From CAZUZS01 sp964624795 (GTDB lineage: Bacteria; Calditrichota; Calditrichia; RBG-13-44-9), in the NCBI GenBank assembly GCA_964624795.1, contig CAZUZS010000042.1, forward strand, positions 1 to 42,490: a stretch of DNA of 42,490 bases, read 5' to 3'. The notes beneath the pieces are model-generated. The model was not told where the DNA came from, searched no databases, and was given only the letters and a program-made list of their open reading frames with translations. Within the stretch, counting starts at the first letter, position 1. The number at the start of each line of letters is the position of its first letter. This document shows, piece by piece, positions 27,501 through 34,977 of the stretch. The translations under genes were made by a program, and so were the position numbers.

Positions 27501-27862
27501 ATTTCCCGGCTGCCCAAAAAAGTACGGCCCTTGCCAAAGAAGATGTCAAGAAAGTCAATGTCTTCCCAAATCCGTATTATGCATTCAATTCCATGGAAAC
27601 CAACCGCTTCGATCGCTTTGTGACGTTTTCCCATCTGCCACAAAAGGCGACTATCCGCATCTTCGATCTTGGCGGTGCCCAGGTCGTGAAACTGGAGAAG
27701 AACTCTACCGATCAATTTATGAAGTGGGATCTGAAGAATCAGACGGGTATCCCGGTGGCAAGTGGTATCTATATCGCTTATGTAGAAATGCCGGATTTAG
27801 GGCTTAACAAGACGCTCAAGGTGTTCATCGTTCAGAGCGAACAGATCATCAAATATTACTAA
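24599..27862 (+). CDS. Large surface/secreted protein with FnIII-like and sorting domains
   Basis: The exported protein of about 1,087 or more residues has an N-terminal signal segment (ending LFARG). The N-terminal half contains Ca-loop-like segments (DGNGNGVYDPTLDANG; EDLNHNGIDDDVDFG). A fibronectin-III-like module follows (VVLDWGYDLS, then GYDFQGYNVYQLPSP). The C-terminal domain of about 105 residues (KKVNVFPNPYYAFNSMETNR, GIPVASGIYIAYVEM, KTLKVFIVQ) is the FlgD-like/type IX-like sorting domain. The 100 N at 25900-25999 interrupt it; both sides read in the same frame but the missing length is unknown. AAAGGAGT precedes the ATG. It sits between a TonB-dependent receptor and a PorV-like barrel, suggesting the three act together at the surface. 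Confidence 0.8.
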   Translation: MVKKIDKISSYLLVGILLVFFSTALFARGPNNTSRTAFTKPSAANLFIGRSLSNIGNWAYWVTYDGMSGHNPIADASGGTYPRQTGTAIFQDGFVWGGYVHDGVDPAKRVGGATYAVGTQAGYIVTAGPNPVAVALPNSQVTIYRIRSDWRTLTADQVRTDAAEVNSVDPSKVSEDQIQTILQQYKDSWKDWPVELGAPYVDGNGNGVYDPTLDANGYPIEQAGSDYPGIANADQVLWYVLNDLDASATAALYGSPPLGLELQITIWGYKQPGAALGQLIFKKYKFINKSGYDIDSMFVSQWCDPDLGNYSDDFVGCDTTLSLGYCYNSTATDADYAPFGIAPPAIGYDFFQGPLVKGKAGEDLNHNGIDDDVDFGIKDLKEVGPGFINLPMTSFAWFAAGSDIEDPELGDYQGTLEWYNMLNGYIPTIATTPXXXXXXXXXXXXXXXXXXXXXXXXXXXXXXXXXXLKSNDRVAQKLYNDLFTTVPKPPVSPNVKVVNYPEKVVLDWGYDLSAVAQTETKNPLTGYDFQGYNVYQLPSPSASIDLATRIATYDLVDTVDIIKGIRFLPQYGQEVTVPVEFGTNSGIKRYIEITKDYINDRDFQLGNDYYFAVTAYNFNPAPVLIQDSTLESSIQVLHVVPQPPNPGTAYSTTTGETMMANHTSGVSDGIVQSIVIDPLAITGDDYEVYFTQDTSGTTFWNLKNTATGDVLATDQPILANVDDSDSQPITQGFQVKVAGPPVGINTNKPGPYGNDPTENGWNWDGTRWISGYASAGGPTFFGGLFNGADFFGSTITPTEYVDVNMEWASATDRSDTTAEGLAAASQSEEPDRWSKAVVYRRDLGYAVQPTLGMVPFALYDTSVDPPQRLKIAFVEDANNGSGNLLWDMGWDGSAFAAAGGREYLFLIKDPYDENYTDYLNGTLDGTYDGVLYAIWPDARGSHPYLEADFDMQVYASKVITPDDIYTFNFPAAQKSTALAKEDVKKVNVFPNPYYAFNSMETNRFDRFVTFSHLPQKATIRIFDLGGAQVVKLEKNSTDQFMKWDLKNQTGIPVASGIYIAYVEMPDLGLNKTLKVFIVQSEQIIKYY
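25900..25999. other. Assembly gap inside the surface-protein gene
   Basis: There are 100 N. The flanks do not overlap, so some sequence is really missing. The placeholder length is arbitrary. Confidence 0.95.
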
Positions 27863-27936
27863 GCCGGCAGGTCAAAATAACTAAATACGGCGATCTAAAG
27901 CTTAAATTTAGTATTTAATTAAACAGGGAGTAAAAA

Positions 27937-28977
27937 ATGAGATACAATAAATTCTTAATAATAAGTGCGATCCTCCTCTTTGCGATATTGCTGAGTGCGA
28001 ACTCGGCTTTCGCAGGAGATCCAGCACGGACCGGAACCGCCGCCGGCGTTCAGACTCTTGTACCGGTTGGGGCACGCGACCTGGCCATGGGTGGTTCGGA
28101 TATTGCGAACACCTCTGGTCTGAATGCAATCTACTGGAATCCTGCCGGTCTGACATCTATGAAAAATACTGCTGCCGGTGAGTTTTCAACCATGACGATC
28201 TTTAATGATATCAAAGTAAATTATCTGGCGATTGGCGTAAAAGCCGGTCAGTTTGGAAGTTTCGGTATCAGCCTGAAAGCATTCAATTTCGGTGACATTC
28301 CGTTGACCACGGTTGAAGATGCAGACGGACTATCCGGAAAAACTTTCTCACCCACTTTTGCGACCGTAGGCGCCACTTATTCTCGCTTGTTAACGGATGC
28401 AATCCAGGTGGGTGCCACCGGAAAACTGATATATGAAAGCATCCCCCGGGCTAGTGCCTCCGCTTTCGCCTTCGATTTTGGTATCCAATACCACGGCCTG
28501 GGCCATGTTCAGGGATTGAGTGTTGGGCTGGCTGTAAAGAATATCGGAACCAACATGAAATACGCCGGATCCGGCTTGCTGGAACAGGCCACCGAGGCAA
28601 ATGCGAGCTTCCAGGATTTCAGGTCTCGTGAAGCTGCATCAAATGAGCTTCCTGCAAATGTTCAGTTAGGACTGAGCTACAAAAGGAACTTTGCGGAAAA
28701 CAGTGTAGTGACACTTTCCGGAATTTTCCAAAATAACAACTTGCAGGAAGATCAGTATATGTTCGGTGGAGAATATGGATATGGAGATCTAATTTTCCTG
28801 CGTGGTGGCTACTTACTGGCCAATAATATCAGCTCCGATGCCAATCTGTATACCTTTACTGCCGGTGCCGGGCTGCATTATAAGGTTGGTGGAACTGATC
28901 TGACGTTTGACTATGCATACCGTGATGTCCAGTATTTTGACGGTAATAACTTGTTCTCGGTCAGCATTGGATTCTAA
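27937..28977 (+). CDS. PorV/PorQ-family outer-membrane barrel protein
   Basis: The 346-residue beta-barrel has a signal peptide (ending SAFAG) and the family hallmark at the mature N-terminus: LVPVGARDLAMGGSDIA, then AIYWNPAGL. PorV is the outer-membrane shuttle of the type IX secretion system that receives cargo with C-terminal sorting domains; PorQ and UPF0164 proteins share the fold. The preceding gene encodes exactly such a cargo, 74 bp upstream on the same strand, which supports a cargo/shuttle pair. The barrel ends with a C-terminal aromatic residue (VSIGF). GGGAG precedes the ATG. A strong terminator follows. Paralogues are numerous in these phyla, so a dedicated role for this copy is inference. 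Confidence 0.85.
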   Translation: MRYNKFLIISAILLFAILLSANSAFAGDPARTGTAAGVQTLVPVGARDLAMGGSDIANTSGLNAIYWNPAGLTSMKNTAAGEFSTMTIFNDIKVNYLAIGVKAGQFGSFGISLKAFNFGDIPLTTVEDADGLSGKTFSPTFATVGATYSRLLTDAIQVGATGKLIYESIPRASASAFAFDFGIQYHGLGHVQGLSVGLAVKNIGTNMKYAGSGLLEQATEANASFQDFRSREAASNELPANVQLGLSYKRNFAENSVVTLSGIFQNNNLQEDQYMFGGEYGYGDLIFLRGGYLLANNISSDANLYTFTAGAGLHYKVGGTDLTFDYAYRDVQYFDGNNLFSVSIGF

Positions 28978-29007
28978 CCGAAATAAGCTAGCGTATTAAT
29001 CTTTAAT

Positions 29008-29049
29008 AAAGGCCGGTGAAGAGCAGGAATGCTTACCGCCGGCCTTTTT
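29008..29049 (+). terminator. Terminator of the TonB/PorV triad
   Basis: AAAGGCCGG (29008-29016) pairs with CCGGCCTTT (29039-29047) around a 22-nt loop, with five T at 29045-29049. It is 30 nt after the stop of the PorV-like gene. Confidence 0.85.
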
Positions 29050-29591
29050 ATTAATAGGAAATCTAATTTTTTGTTGGATAGAACGGGGCAGATCTCTCAA
29101 TATTGACTGCTCAATCGGCTGCTTATGCAGGCTATTGAATCGGAAAATTAAAATATCAGCAGGCGACGCGAGCGAGGGGGTATGGAGAGTGGAGTTGACC
29201 TTTCATTAGTCAAAGGATGCAAAGAAAATATTGAAGAGAGAGTATTTGCACGAGATTGCAGTGGGGATAAACTTCTTTCGGAGGATGTAAGAATGGCAGG
29301 GCAATTCTCATCCGGCGATACAAGAATCTAATTATTTGATTTGAGCTTTGAGGTGTTGTGGTTTTCCAAGCTGGTGCGTTGACAGCAAAGTCATTAGGAA
29401 TAACCTGGGTTAAATGTTTCTTTTCAAGGAACAAATGGATGTAACGAAAATAAAATTCTACTGTTGTTTGGGGGCGGAATTGAATCTTATCCATGCAAAA
29501 CAAGGGTGAACCAGACTGCTTCAAATCAGTTCGTGGGACGGTTTTCATATTTAAATCAAAAGTAAACCTTAGCAAACGGGGAGTAAACCCT
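29050..29591. other. Intergenic region before the GWxTD gene
   Basis: No recognisable gene or RNA is seen. A minus-strand open frame at 29210-29575 (121 codons) has no signal, domain or usable ribosome site and overlaps the leader of the next gene, so I treat it as chance. The plus-strand frame of the next gene is open back to 29493, but the GGGGAG at 29579-29584 and the signal peptide fix the start at 29592. Confidence 0.45.
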
Positions 29592-30950
29592 ATGTATTAT
29601 CAAAGAAAATATTTTGTGCTTCTGTTTCTATCTTCGGTGCTGCTGTTATCTTTTCCAGGAAAGGGAGAGAGCAAGGTAAACTTCAATATGGATTTTGGCA
29701 GGTTTCGTTATGATACCACATCGGTATATCTGGAAGTTTATTATTCGGTCTATATTGATCAAAACGAAGTCGCAGCAATGCAAAATTCCGAACAGGGAAC
29801 GACAAAATTAGATTTCGATCTGATTGATTCCCAAGCCGATTCGATTGTCGCCCATAATCAAATTAATGTAAATTTTACCAGCCCGGAGGGGAAGGAAAAG
29901 GAATTACCACAGGGAACGCTGGGAATGCTGAAACTCATCGTTCCGGTCGGGAATTATGTCGTTCGATTGTCAAATGCTTCTGATACGATACAATACGACG
30001 TGGGCACAAAGCGCTTCGATTCAGATCATATTACAATGAGCGATATTGAGCTCTGTTCAAATATTGTAACCGGCTCAAATATGAGTGACAGTCCATTTTA
30101 CAAAAACACAATGGAAGTTACACCTAATCCAACGCAAATTTATGGAAAAAATATGCCGCGCCTATATTATTATGTTGAATTGTATAATATGGATAGAGAA
30201 ATAACCAGCCAGGGCGCAAAAGTGGCAATTCAGGCGGCTATAGCAGATAAGCAGGGAAACGTGAGGATGAATAAAGATTATTCCCGAGATTTTAGTCATG
30301 AATCCACTGTTGAACGCGGCGCTTTCAACATCAGCGGTCTGGAGTCGGGGCTATACACCCTGGTCTTTGCCGCTACGGATTTGTCGGACAACTCGTCCGT
30401 ATACAGGCGCAGGAATTTCTATGTTTACAATCCCGATGTTGTACTGGCTGCTGCAAGTGAGGAAAGTTTTGAGAACAGCGATTTTAAAAATATGCCGGAA
30501 GGCCAACTGGATGAAATGTTCGATGAGGCCCAATATCTTGCTACATCATCTGAACGGAAGGTATTTAAAATATTGAATTCCGTCGATAGTAAACGCCAAT
30601 TTATGTTCCGGTTCTGGAAAGACAAAAATAAAGCGCAGCCGGGATTCAAAGACGAATATTATGACCGTGTCCAATATGCAAATGAAAACTTTTCGACCGG
30701 CTCGAATAAAGGATGGCAAACCGACAGAGGTCGCGTTTATATACTGTATGGACCAGCAAGCGAAATCGACCGGAACCCGGTGGGCCCGAATGAGAATCCC
30801 TACGAAATTTGGTACTACCACGAGCTTGAAGGTGGCGTGGAGTTCGATTTTGTAGATTTGAATGGATTTGGCATTTATCGGCTGGTTAATTCAACGAAGA
30901 GGGAAGAACTTTCCGATCCTCAATGGCAGAATTACATTTATCAGCGCTGA
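29592..30950 (+). CDS. Exported GWxTD-domain protein
   Basis: The 453-residue exported protein starts MYYQRKYFVLLFLSSVLLL, with cleavage probably near GESK. The N-terminal two thirds are beta-rich (FNMDFGRFRYDTTSVYLEVY; FNISGLESGLYTLVFAATD) and look like Ig-type domains. The C-terminal part carries the GWxTD motif (GWQTDRGRVYILYGPASEID), followed by YEIWYYHE and FDFVDLNGFG. This domain is widespread in Acidobacteria, Gemmatimonadota, KSB1 and Calditrichota, always in exported proteins, with unknown biochemistry. GGGGAG upstream of the ATG supports the start. It stands alone, between the triad terminator and a tRNA gene. Confidence 0.85.
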   Translation: MYYQRKYFVLLFLSSVLLLSFPGKGESKVNFNMDFGRFRYDTTSVYLEVYYSVYIDQNEVAAMQNSEQGTTKLDFDLIDSQADSIVAHNQINVNFTSPEGKEKELPQGTLGMLKLIVPVGNYVVRLSNASDTIQYDVGTKRFDSDHITMSDIELCSNIVTGSNMSDSPFYKNTMEVTPNPTQIYGKNMPRLYYYVELYNMDREITSQGAKVAIQAAIADKQGNVRMNKDYSRDFSHESTVERGAFNISGLESGLYTLVFAATDLSDNSSVYRRRNFYVYNPDVVLAAASEESFENSDFKNMPEGQLDEMFDEAQYLATSSERKVFKILNSVDSKRQFMFRFWKDKNKAQPGFKDEYYDRVQYANENFSTGSNKGWQTDRGRVYILYGPASEIDRNPVGPNENPYEIWYYHELEGGVEFDFVDLNGFGIYRLVNSTKREELSDPQWQNYIYQR

Positions 30951-31301
30951 TTTCAGTATTGCCGTTATGAATTGCATTTTTGAGGAGATCCCATTGTTGT
31001 TATCAGATGCGGCTGGTCGGGAAATTGTGGTAATTGTAGCGCCGAGCGATTTAAAGCAACGAAGATTTATTCGGGTAGCGGGATGATCAGGGAGCATATA
31101 CATTCCCAAATGGCAGGTCATTTGATCGTGGTTAAATAGGCAGGAATCACCAATGATGGGCTAATTAAGAGTTGCAATCTCACCACAGTGCAAAGGATTT
31201 CTGCTTTCCCGATCTGGATAAAAGGACAATGATCCGGTTCTTTTTTTCGTTTGGTTTCTGTTGAAATATATCATAAATTTTTCTCGTGGAAAGATTAACT
31301 A
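30951..31301. other. Intergenic region before tRNA-Gly
   Basis: No gene is recognised. The motif CAAATGGCAGG occurs at 31107-31117. The last 70 bases before the tRNA are AT-rich and probably hold its promoter, but I cannot assign -10/-35 boxes with confidence. Confidence 0.4.
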
Positions 31302-31374
31302 GCGGGTGTAACTCAGTTGGTAGAGTATCAGCTTCCCAAGCTGAGGGTCGCGGGTTCGAGTCCCGTCACCCGCT
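31302..31374 (+). tRNA. tRNA-Gly (anticodon CCC)
   Basis: A complete cloverleaf of 73 nt is visible. The acceptor stem is GCGGGTG (31302-31308) with CACCCGC (31367-31373), and the D-loop has AGTTGGTA. The anticodon stem TCAGC/GCTGA has loop TTCCCAA with anticodon CCC at 31335-31337. The T-arm is GCGGG-TTCGAGT-CCCGT with one G-U pair, and the discriminator base is T. CCA is not encoded. It decodes GGG. A T-tract follows directly, consistent with termination. Confidence 0.95.
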
Positions 31375-31483
31375 CCCTTTTTATAAACATGCCTCAATTA
31401 TTGTAAATGGTGACCTCAATCACTGATTGTCTTGGGATTAGCTACTAATTTTTTCCGGATAACTTAACCGTATGGAGGTAAAT

Positions 31484-32302
31484 ATGAGGAAAAATGTCAT
31501 ATTACTGTTAGTCATTCTTTTGTTTCTGCCTGTATTAATTTTCGCGCAGTATACCCAGCCGAGTGCAACCGGCGGAATGGTAGATTGGACCGACCAGGTC
31601 ATTCGGGAAGTCGGAATCGGTGCACCGAATCCCAATATGCCGATCGCATCTCAACGGGCAGGCGCCATCGAAGCCGCTAAGAGAGTCGCACTGCGTAATT
31701 TATTAGAACGCGTCCAGGGTATGAATATCACTTCGGAAGTGACCGTCGAACAGTATATGGTTACCAGTGATATCATCCGCAACCGGATCGAAGGCACTGT
31801 GAAAAATTTCAGGGTAGTTGATACGCGTTATAAAAGCGATGGTAGCGTGGAGGTTGAGGTGGAAGTCCCGTTGTCTTCGCTTTATGAAGTTATCCTGCCC
31901 GACCAAATTCCTGAGGGCATGGCAGGTCAAATGCCCGGTGGCACCCGGCCGCCTGCAAATGTTGTTTATACCGGTCTCATTATCGATGCCCGTGGACTCG
32001 GTTTGCATCCGGCATTGGCACCCAAGGTTGTGGATGAAAACAACCAGGAAGTCTACGGTACCGGACAGGTAAGTCGCGATTATGCGCTGCAAATCGGTGT
32101 TGTTGGATATGAAAAAAATCTGGATAGGGCGCGGGCTAACGAGCGGGTGACCAACAATCCTATGGTGCTTAAGGCGGTGAGCGTTTCCGGAACTCATAAG
32201 ACGGATGTTGTTGTCTCTAACAGCGATGCGGAAATGATTCGCTCCGCCGCCCAGAACATGAATTTCCTGCAGCAATGTAAAGTTATGTTAATCTTGGATT
32301 AA
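31484..32302 (+). CDS. LPP20/FlgP-like exported protein
   Basis: The 272-residue protein has a signal peptide (ending LIFAQ) but no lipobox cysteine. Residues about 45-125 match the LPP20-type domain seen in FlgP and in the N-terminus of FlgT: AGAIEAAKRVALRNLLERVQGMNI, then IRNRIEGTVKNFRVVDTRY. The C-terminal part (TGLIIDARGLGLHPALAPKV; NEEV-type strand; AVSVSGTHKTDVVVSNSDAE) is the usual extension of these proteins. FlgP builds the outer-membrane-proximal basal disk of Vibrio/Campylobacter flagella. GGAGG lies between an upstream in-frame ATG (31472) and the ATG at 31484, so I use the latter. The SLH lipoprotein gene follows 17 bp downstream. No flagellar gene is near, so the role is probably a non-flagellar ring. 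Confidence 0.75.
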   Translation: MRKNVILLLVILLFLPVLIFAQYTQPSATGGMVDWTDQVIREVGIGAPNPNMPIASQRAGAIEAAKRVALRNLLERVQGMNITSEVTVEQYMVTSDIIRNRIEGTVKNFRVVDTRYKSDGSVEVEVEVPLSSLYEVILPDQIPEGMAGQMPGGTRPPANVVYTGLIIDARGLGLHPALAPKVVDENNQEVYGTGQVSRDYALQIGVVGYEKNLDRARANERVTNNPMVLKAVSVSGTHKTDVVVSNSDAEMIRSAAQNMNFLQQCKVMLILD

Positions 32303-32319
32303 TTAAAGAGGACAGCGAT

Positions 32320-33480
32320 ATGAAGGGTAAATATTTTTTATCTATGATTTTTCTTTTGGTGTTCGTCCTTATCTTCGGCTGCGGCGGATCTCAGAAAGCA
32401 CGCAAGGCCCAATCCGTGGTGGATTCACCCGGAATTCACTACGATCGTGGAAAAGTGCTGCTTAATCAGGAAAAATACAACGATGCGATGTTCGAATTCA
32501 AGCAGGCCAACAGCCTGGATCCCAAGTATGCGCCGGCTTACGAAGGAATGGCGTGGATCTACTTAGAAGAAGGAAATCTGAAAAGCGCCAATGAGATGGC
32601 AGACAAAGCGCTTGACCTGGATGGAAAATGGGTACTCGCAAAAATTGTGCGGGCAAAAATCCGTGCCAAAGAAGGCAAATACGATGACGCAATCAAGGAA
32701 GCCAGGAATGCAATCGAGGACATCCCAAAATCCACCGTCAGCGACAAAAAGGGAGCTACCGTCCAGGGTTACATGACGCTTGGTGATATTTACAGGGAAG
32801 CGAATATGTACAATGAGGCGCAGGATGCATATTCAAAAGTTCTTGAAATTGACAAAGCGAACATGCAGGCCGATAAGGCAATAAAAGATCTTGCGGCGTA
32901 TAAATCGGCAGTCGCCGGCCAAAGGCCTGAGTTGAAAAAAATTGCCGCGCAAAAAGAGATTACGCGGGCCGATGTTGCCGTCTTGTTTGCGCTGGAACTC
33001 CCGCTTCAGAAAATTTTCCGCCAGGCTCCGTCCGCTCAACAAGCCGGATTCCGTCCGCCTACTGAAGGCATTATGGGCAAAAAAGAAGCGCCGCAATCCG
33101 GCGAAATGCTGCCGCCCGATGTTTCCAAGGATTACTGGGCACAATCCTTTATTAAAGAGGTTTTGGATAAGAACGTAATGGAAGTCGCTCCCGACGGAAA
33201 TTTCAATCCAGGTGAAAAGGTTGATCGGGCAGAATTCGCACGTTTGATCGAGAAATTCCTGGTACGCTACTGGAATGATCCCGCAATGGAAACCAAATTT
33301 TTTGGTGAGGCATCTCCCTACGCCGATGTGAACAATACCTCGCCGGTCTTCAATGCAGTGATGACAGTCTCTTCGCGTGGGATTATGCCAGGTTTTGATG
33401 ATGGCACTTTTAAGCCGCTTGGCCCCGTCTCGGGAACGGAAGCGCTTAATATTATTCGCAATATGAAATCCAAATTGTAG
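32320..33480 (+). CDS. TPR-SLH outer-membrane lipoprotein
   Basis: The 386-residue lipoprotein has lipobox LIFGC (Cys21, then Gly-Gly, so no inner-membrane retention Asp). Three to four TPR units (about 38-195: YDRGKVLLNQEKYNDAMFEF, YAPAYEGMAWIYLEEGNLKS, GYMTLGDIYREANMYNEA) are followed by a Pro-rich linker. Two SLH-like repeats close the protein (from about 267: PPDVSKDYWAQSFIKEVLDK and FNPGEKVDRAEFARLI; from about 325: YADVNNTSPVFNAVMTVSSR, then GTFKPLGPVSGTEAL). TPRs bind proteins; SLH domains bind secondary cell-wall polymers or peptidoglycan. It probably ties an outer-membrane complex to the wall. It is translated with the LPP20-like gene and is followed by a terminator. Confidence 0.85.
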   Translation: MKGKYFLSMIFLLVFVLIFGCGGSQKARKAQSVVDSPGIHYDRGKVLLNQEKYNDAMFEFKQANSLDPKYAPAYEGMAWIYLEEGNLKSANEMADKALDLDGKWVLAKIVRAKIRAKEGKYDDAIKEARNAIEDIPKSTVSDKKGATVQGYMTLGDIYREANMYNEAQDAYSKVLEIDKANMQADKAIKDLAAYKSAVAGQRPELKKIAAQKEITRADVAVLFALELPLQKIFRQAPSAQQAGFRPPTEGIMGKKEAPQSGEMLPPDVSKDYWAQSFIKEVLDKNVMEVAPDGNFNPGEKVDRAEFARLIEKFLVRYWNDPAMETKFFGEASPYADVNNTSPVFNAVMTVSSRGIMPGFDDGTFKPLGPVSGTEALNIIRNMKSKL

Positions 33481-33492
33481 CACACTGTTAAT

Positions 33493-33530
33493 CCCCGGCT
33501 GGCGAATCGTCAGCCAGGGGTTTTCTTTTA
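33493..33530 (+). terminator. Terminator after the TPR-SLH gene
   Basis: CCCCGGCTG (from 33493) pairs with CAGCC-A-GGGG (to 33520), one bulged A, then TTTTCTTTT. It separates the LPP20/TPR-SLH pair from the FlgT/CsgG/FecR genes, so the cluster is probably two transcripts. The remaining bases to 33757 hold no gene I can recognise. Confidence 0.75.
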
Positions 33531-33757
33531 TACCGCGCATTTGCGGAATAACAAGTCTGAATTAAAAGTTCTTGTTTCTGAAAATTAAATGCGGGAATTT
33601 CTTCGCCACATGGCTCGCGGTTTTGCTGTACGTCCGGTACGATGCCGGGCGGAAACGAAAAAAAGGCGGTGTCAGAAACAATTAATCAGATTTTATTTAC
33701 CAGAAATTGAATGAAATATTACCTTGAAACAATGCCGACCCTCCGGAGAAGTGAGAT

Positions 33758-34972
33758 ATGAATATTAAAAATTTCTTTTATGTATTAGCAGGATTTCTTG
33801 TTTTTTCCCTTACCCTACCCGGCCTATCTTCAGCACAGGCCCAGGATATGTCGGACGAGCAGGAAGTTGTTGCCCGCGGCGTGGGCCTCATTATTGGCGG
33901 CGATGTGGCTAAAGCGGAAGACGATGCAAAGGCCAGCGCTTTGCGAAACGCCGTTGAACAGGTAATCGGAACAATGGTGCAGTCAGACGTTCTGGTGCAA
34001 AATTATCAAACCATCGAAGATAATATCTACAGCCACACCCAGGGATATGTCCAGCGTTTCGAAATTATTAATAAAGCGCAACGAAACGATAATGTATTGG
34101 AATTGACCATAAAAGCGGTTGTAAAAAAAGGTAATCTCCAAAACAACCTGGAAGCTCTTGGTCTGTTGATGTCCAGAAAAGGTAAACCACGCTTGATGGT
34201 ATTGATTGATGAACGAAATATGGATGCGCATTATTATAGCTGGGCCATCGACATGAGCACCTCGGAAAATGAAGTGATGAATGCGATGCTGGAGAAAGGT
34301 TTCCCTTTTGTGGACCGACAGGTGGCACTGGAAAAGTTGAAAAAAGATATGGTCCTTGCCGCCTTAAACGGAGATGAGAAGGCGGCACAGAGCATTGCCA
34401 GCCAGACCGGAGCGGAAGTGTTGCTTATTGGGAAAGCGGTTTCCAAGCAGGCGTCCGGTGGACCGGCGGTACTTCGGCAGGCGGGAATGGTTTCCTGCCA
34501 GGCGACCATCAACCTTCGTGCGGTTCGTGCCGATGACGGAACGATACTGGCGACCACCAGCCAGCAGGCGGCCGCCGCACATATTGACCAGCTCACTGGC
34601 GGCACTTTGGCCCTGCAGCGGGCAGCCAAAAGCGCGGCTGAAGACATTTCGGGCAAAATCATTGCCCACTGGCAAAAAGATGTCTACAATGGCACCACTG
34701 TTAATCTGAGGCTGCTGAACGTCGAGACATTTTCTGATCTCGTAAAATTTAAGAACATGCTGCCGGTTTACATCCGCGGCGTTCAGAAAGTTTACCAGCG
34801 CGATTACACTCAGCAGACGGCTCTCTTTGAAGTGGATATCAAAGGAAATGCAAATCAGCTTGCAGAAGAAATGGCAATGAAAGATTTTTCACCTTACAAA
34901 GTTGAAGTAATGAATGTTACACAGAACACAGTGGTAGCAAAATTAAGCAAAGTGAATAACCAGGAGGAATAA
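33758..34972 (+). CDS. FlgT-like exported protein
   Basis: The 404-residue protein has a signal peptide (ending SSAQAQ). Residues about 35-130 match the FlgT N-terminal/LPP20-like domain: ARGVGLIIGGD, DAKASALRNAVEQVIGTMV, YSHTQGYVQRFEII. Residues about 145-320 (KPRLMVLIDERNMD; ASQTGAEVLLIGKAVSK; CQATINLRAVRADDGTILA) match the middle domain of FlgT, itself related to TolB-N/CsgG. A third segment to the end has no clear match and replaces the usual FlgT C-terminal domain, which appears instead on the next gene. FlgT forms the H-ring of Vibrio flagella. GAGAAG before the ATG is the ribosome site. The CsgG-like gene starts 5 bp after this stop, its ribosome site AGGAGG lying inside this gene. Confidence 0.75.
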   Translation: MNIKNFFYVLAGFLVFSLTLPGLSSAQAQDMSDEQEVVARGVGLIIGGDVAKAEDDAKASALRNAVEQVIGTMVQSDVLVQNYQTIEDNIYSHTQGYVQRFEIINKAQRNDNVLELTIKAVVKKGNLQNNLEALGLLMSRKGKPRLMVLIDERNMDAHYYSWAIDMSTSENEVMNAMLEKGFPFVDRQVALEKLKKDMVLAALNGDEKAAQSIASQTGAEVLLIGKAVSKQASGGPAVLRQAGMVSCQATINLRAVRADDGTILATTSQQAAAAHIDQLTGGTLALQRAAKSAAEDISGKIIAHWQKDVYNGTTVNLRLLNVETFSDLVKFKNMLPVYIRGVQKVYQRDYTQQTALFEVDIKGNANQLAEEMAMKDFSPYKVEVMNVTQNTVVAKLSKVNNQEE

Positions 34973-34977
34973 TTTCA

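Noticed and set aside
29210..29575. Minus-strand open frame of 121 codons before the GWxTD gene
   Set aside because: No usable ribosome site, no recognisable motif, and it overlaps the leader of a well-supported gene.
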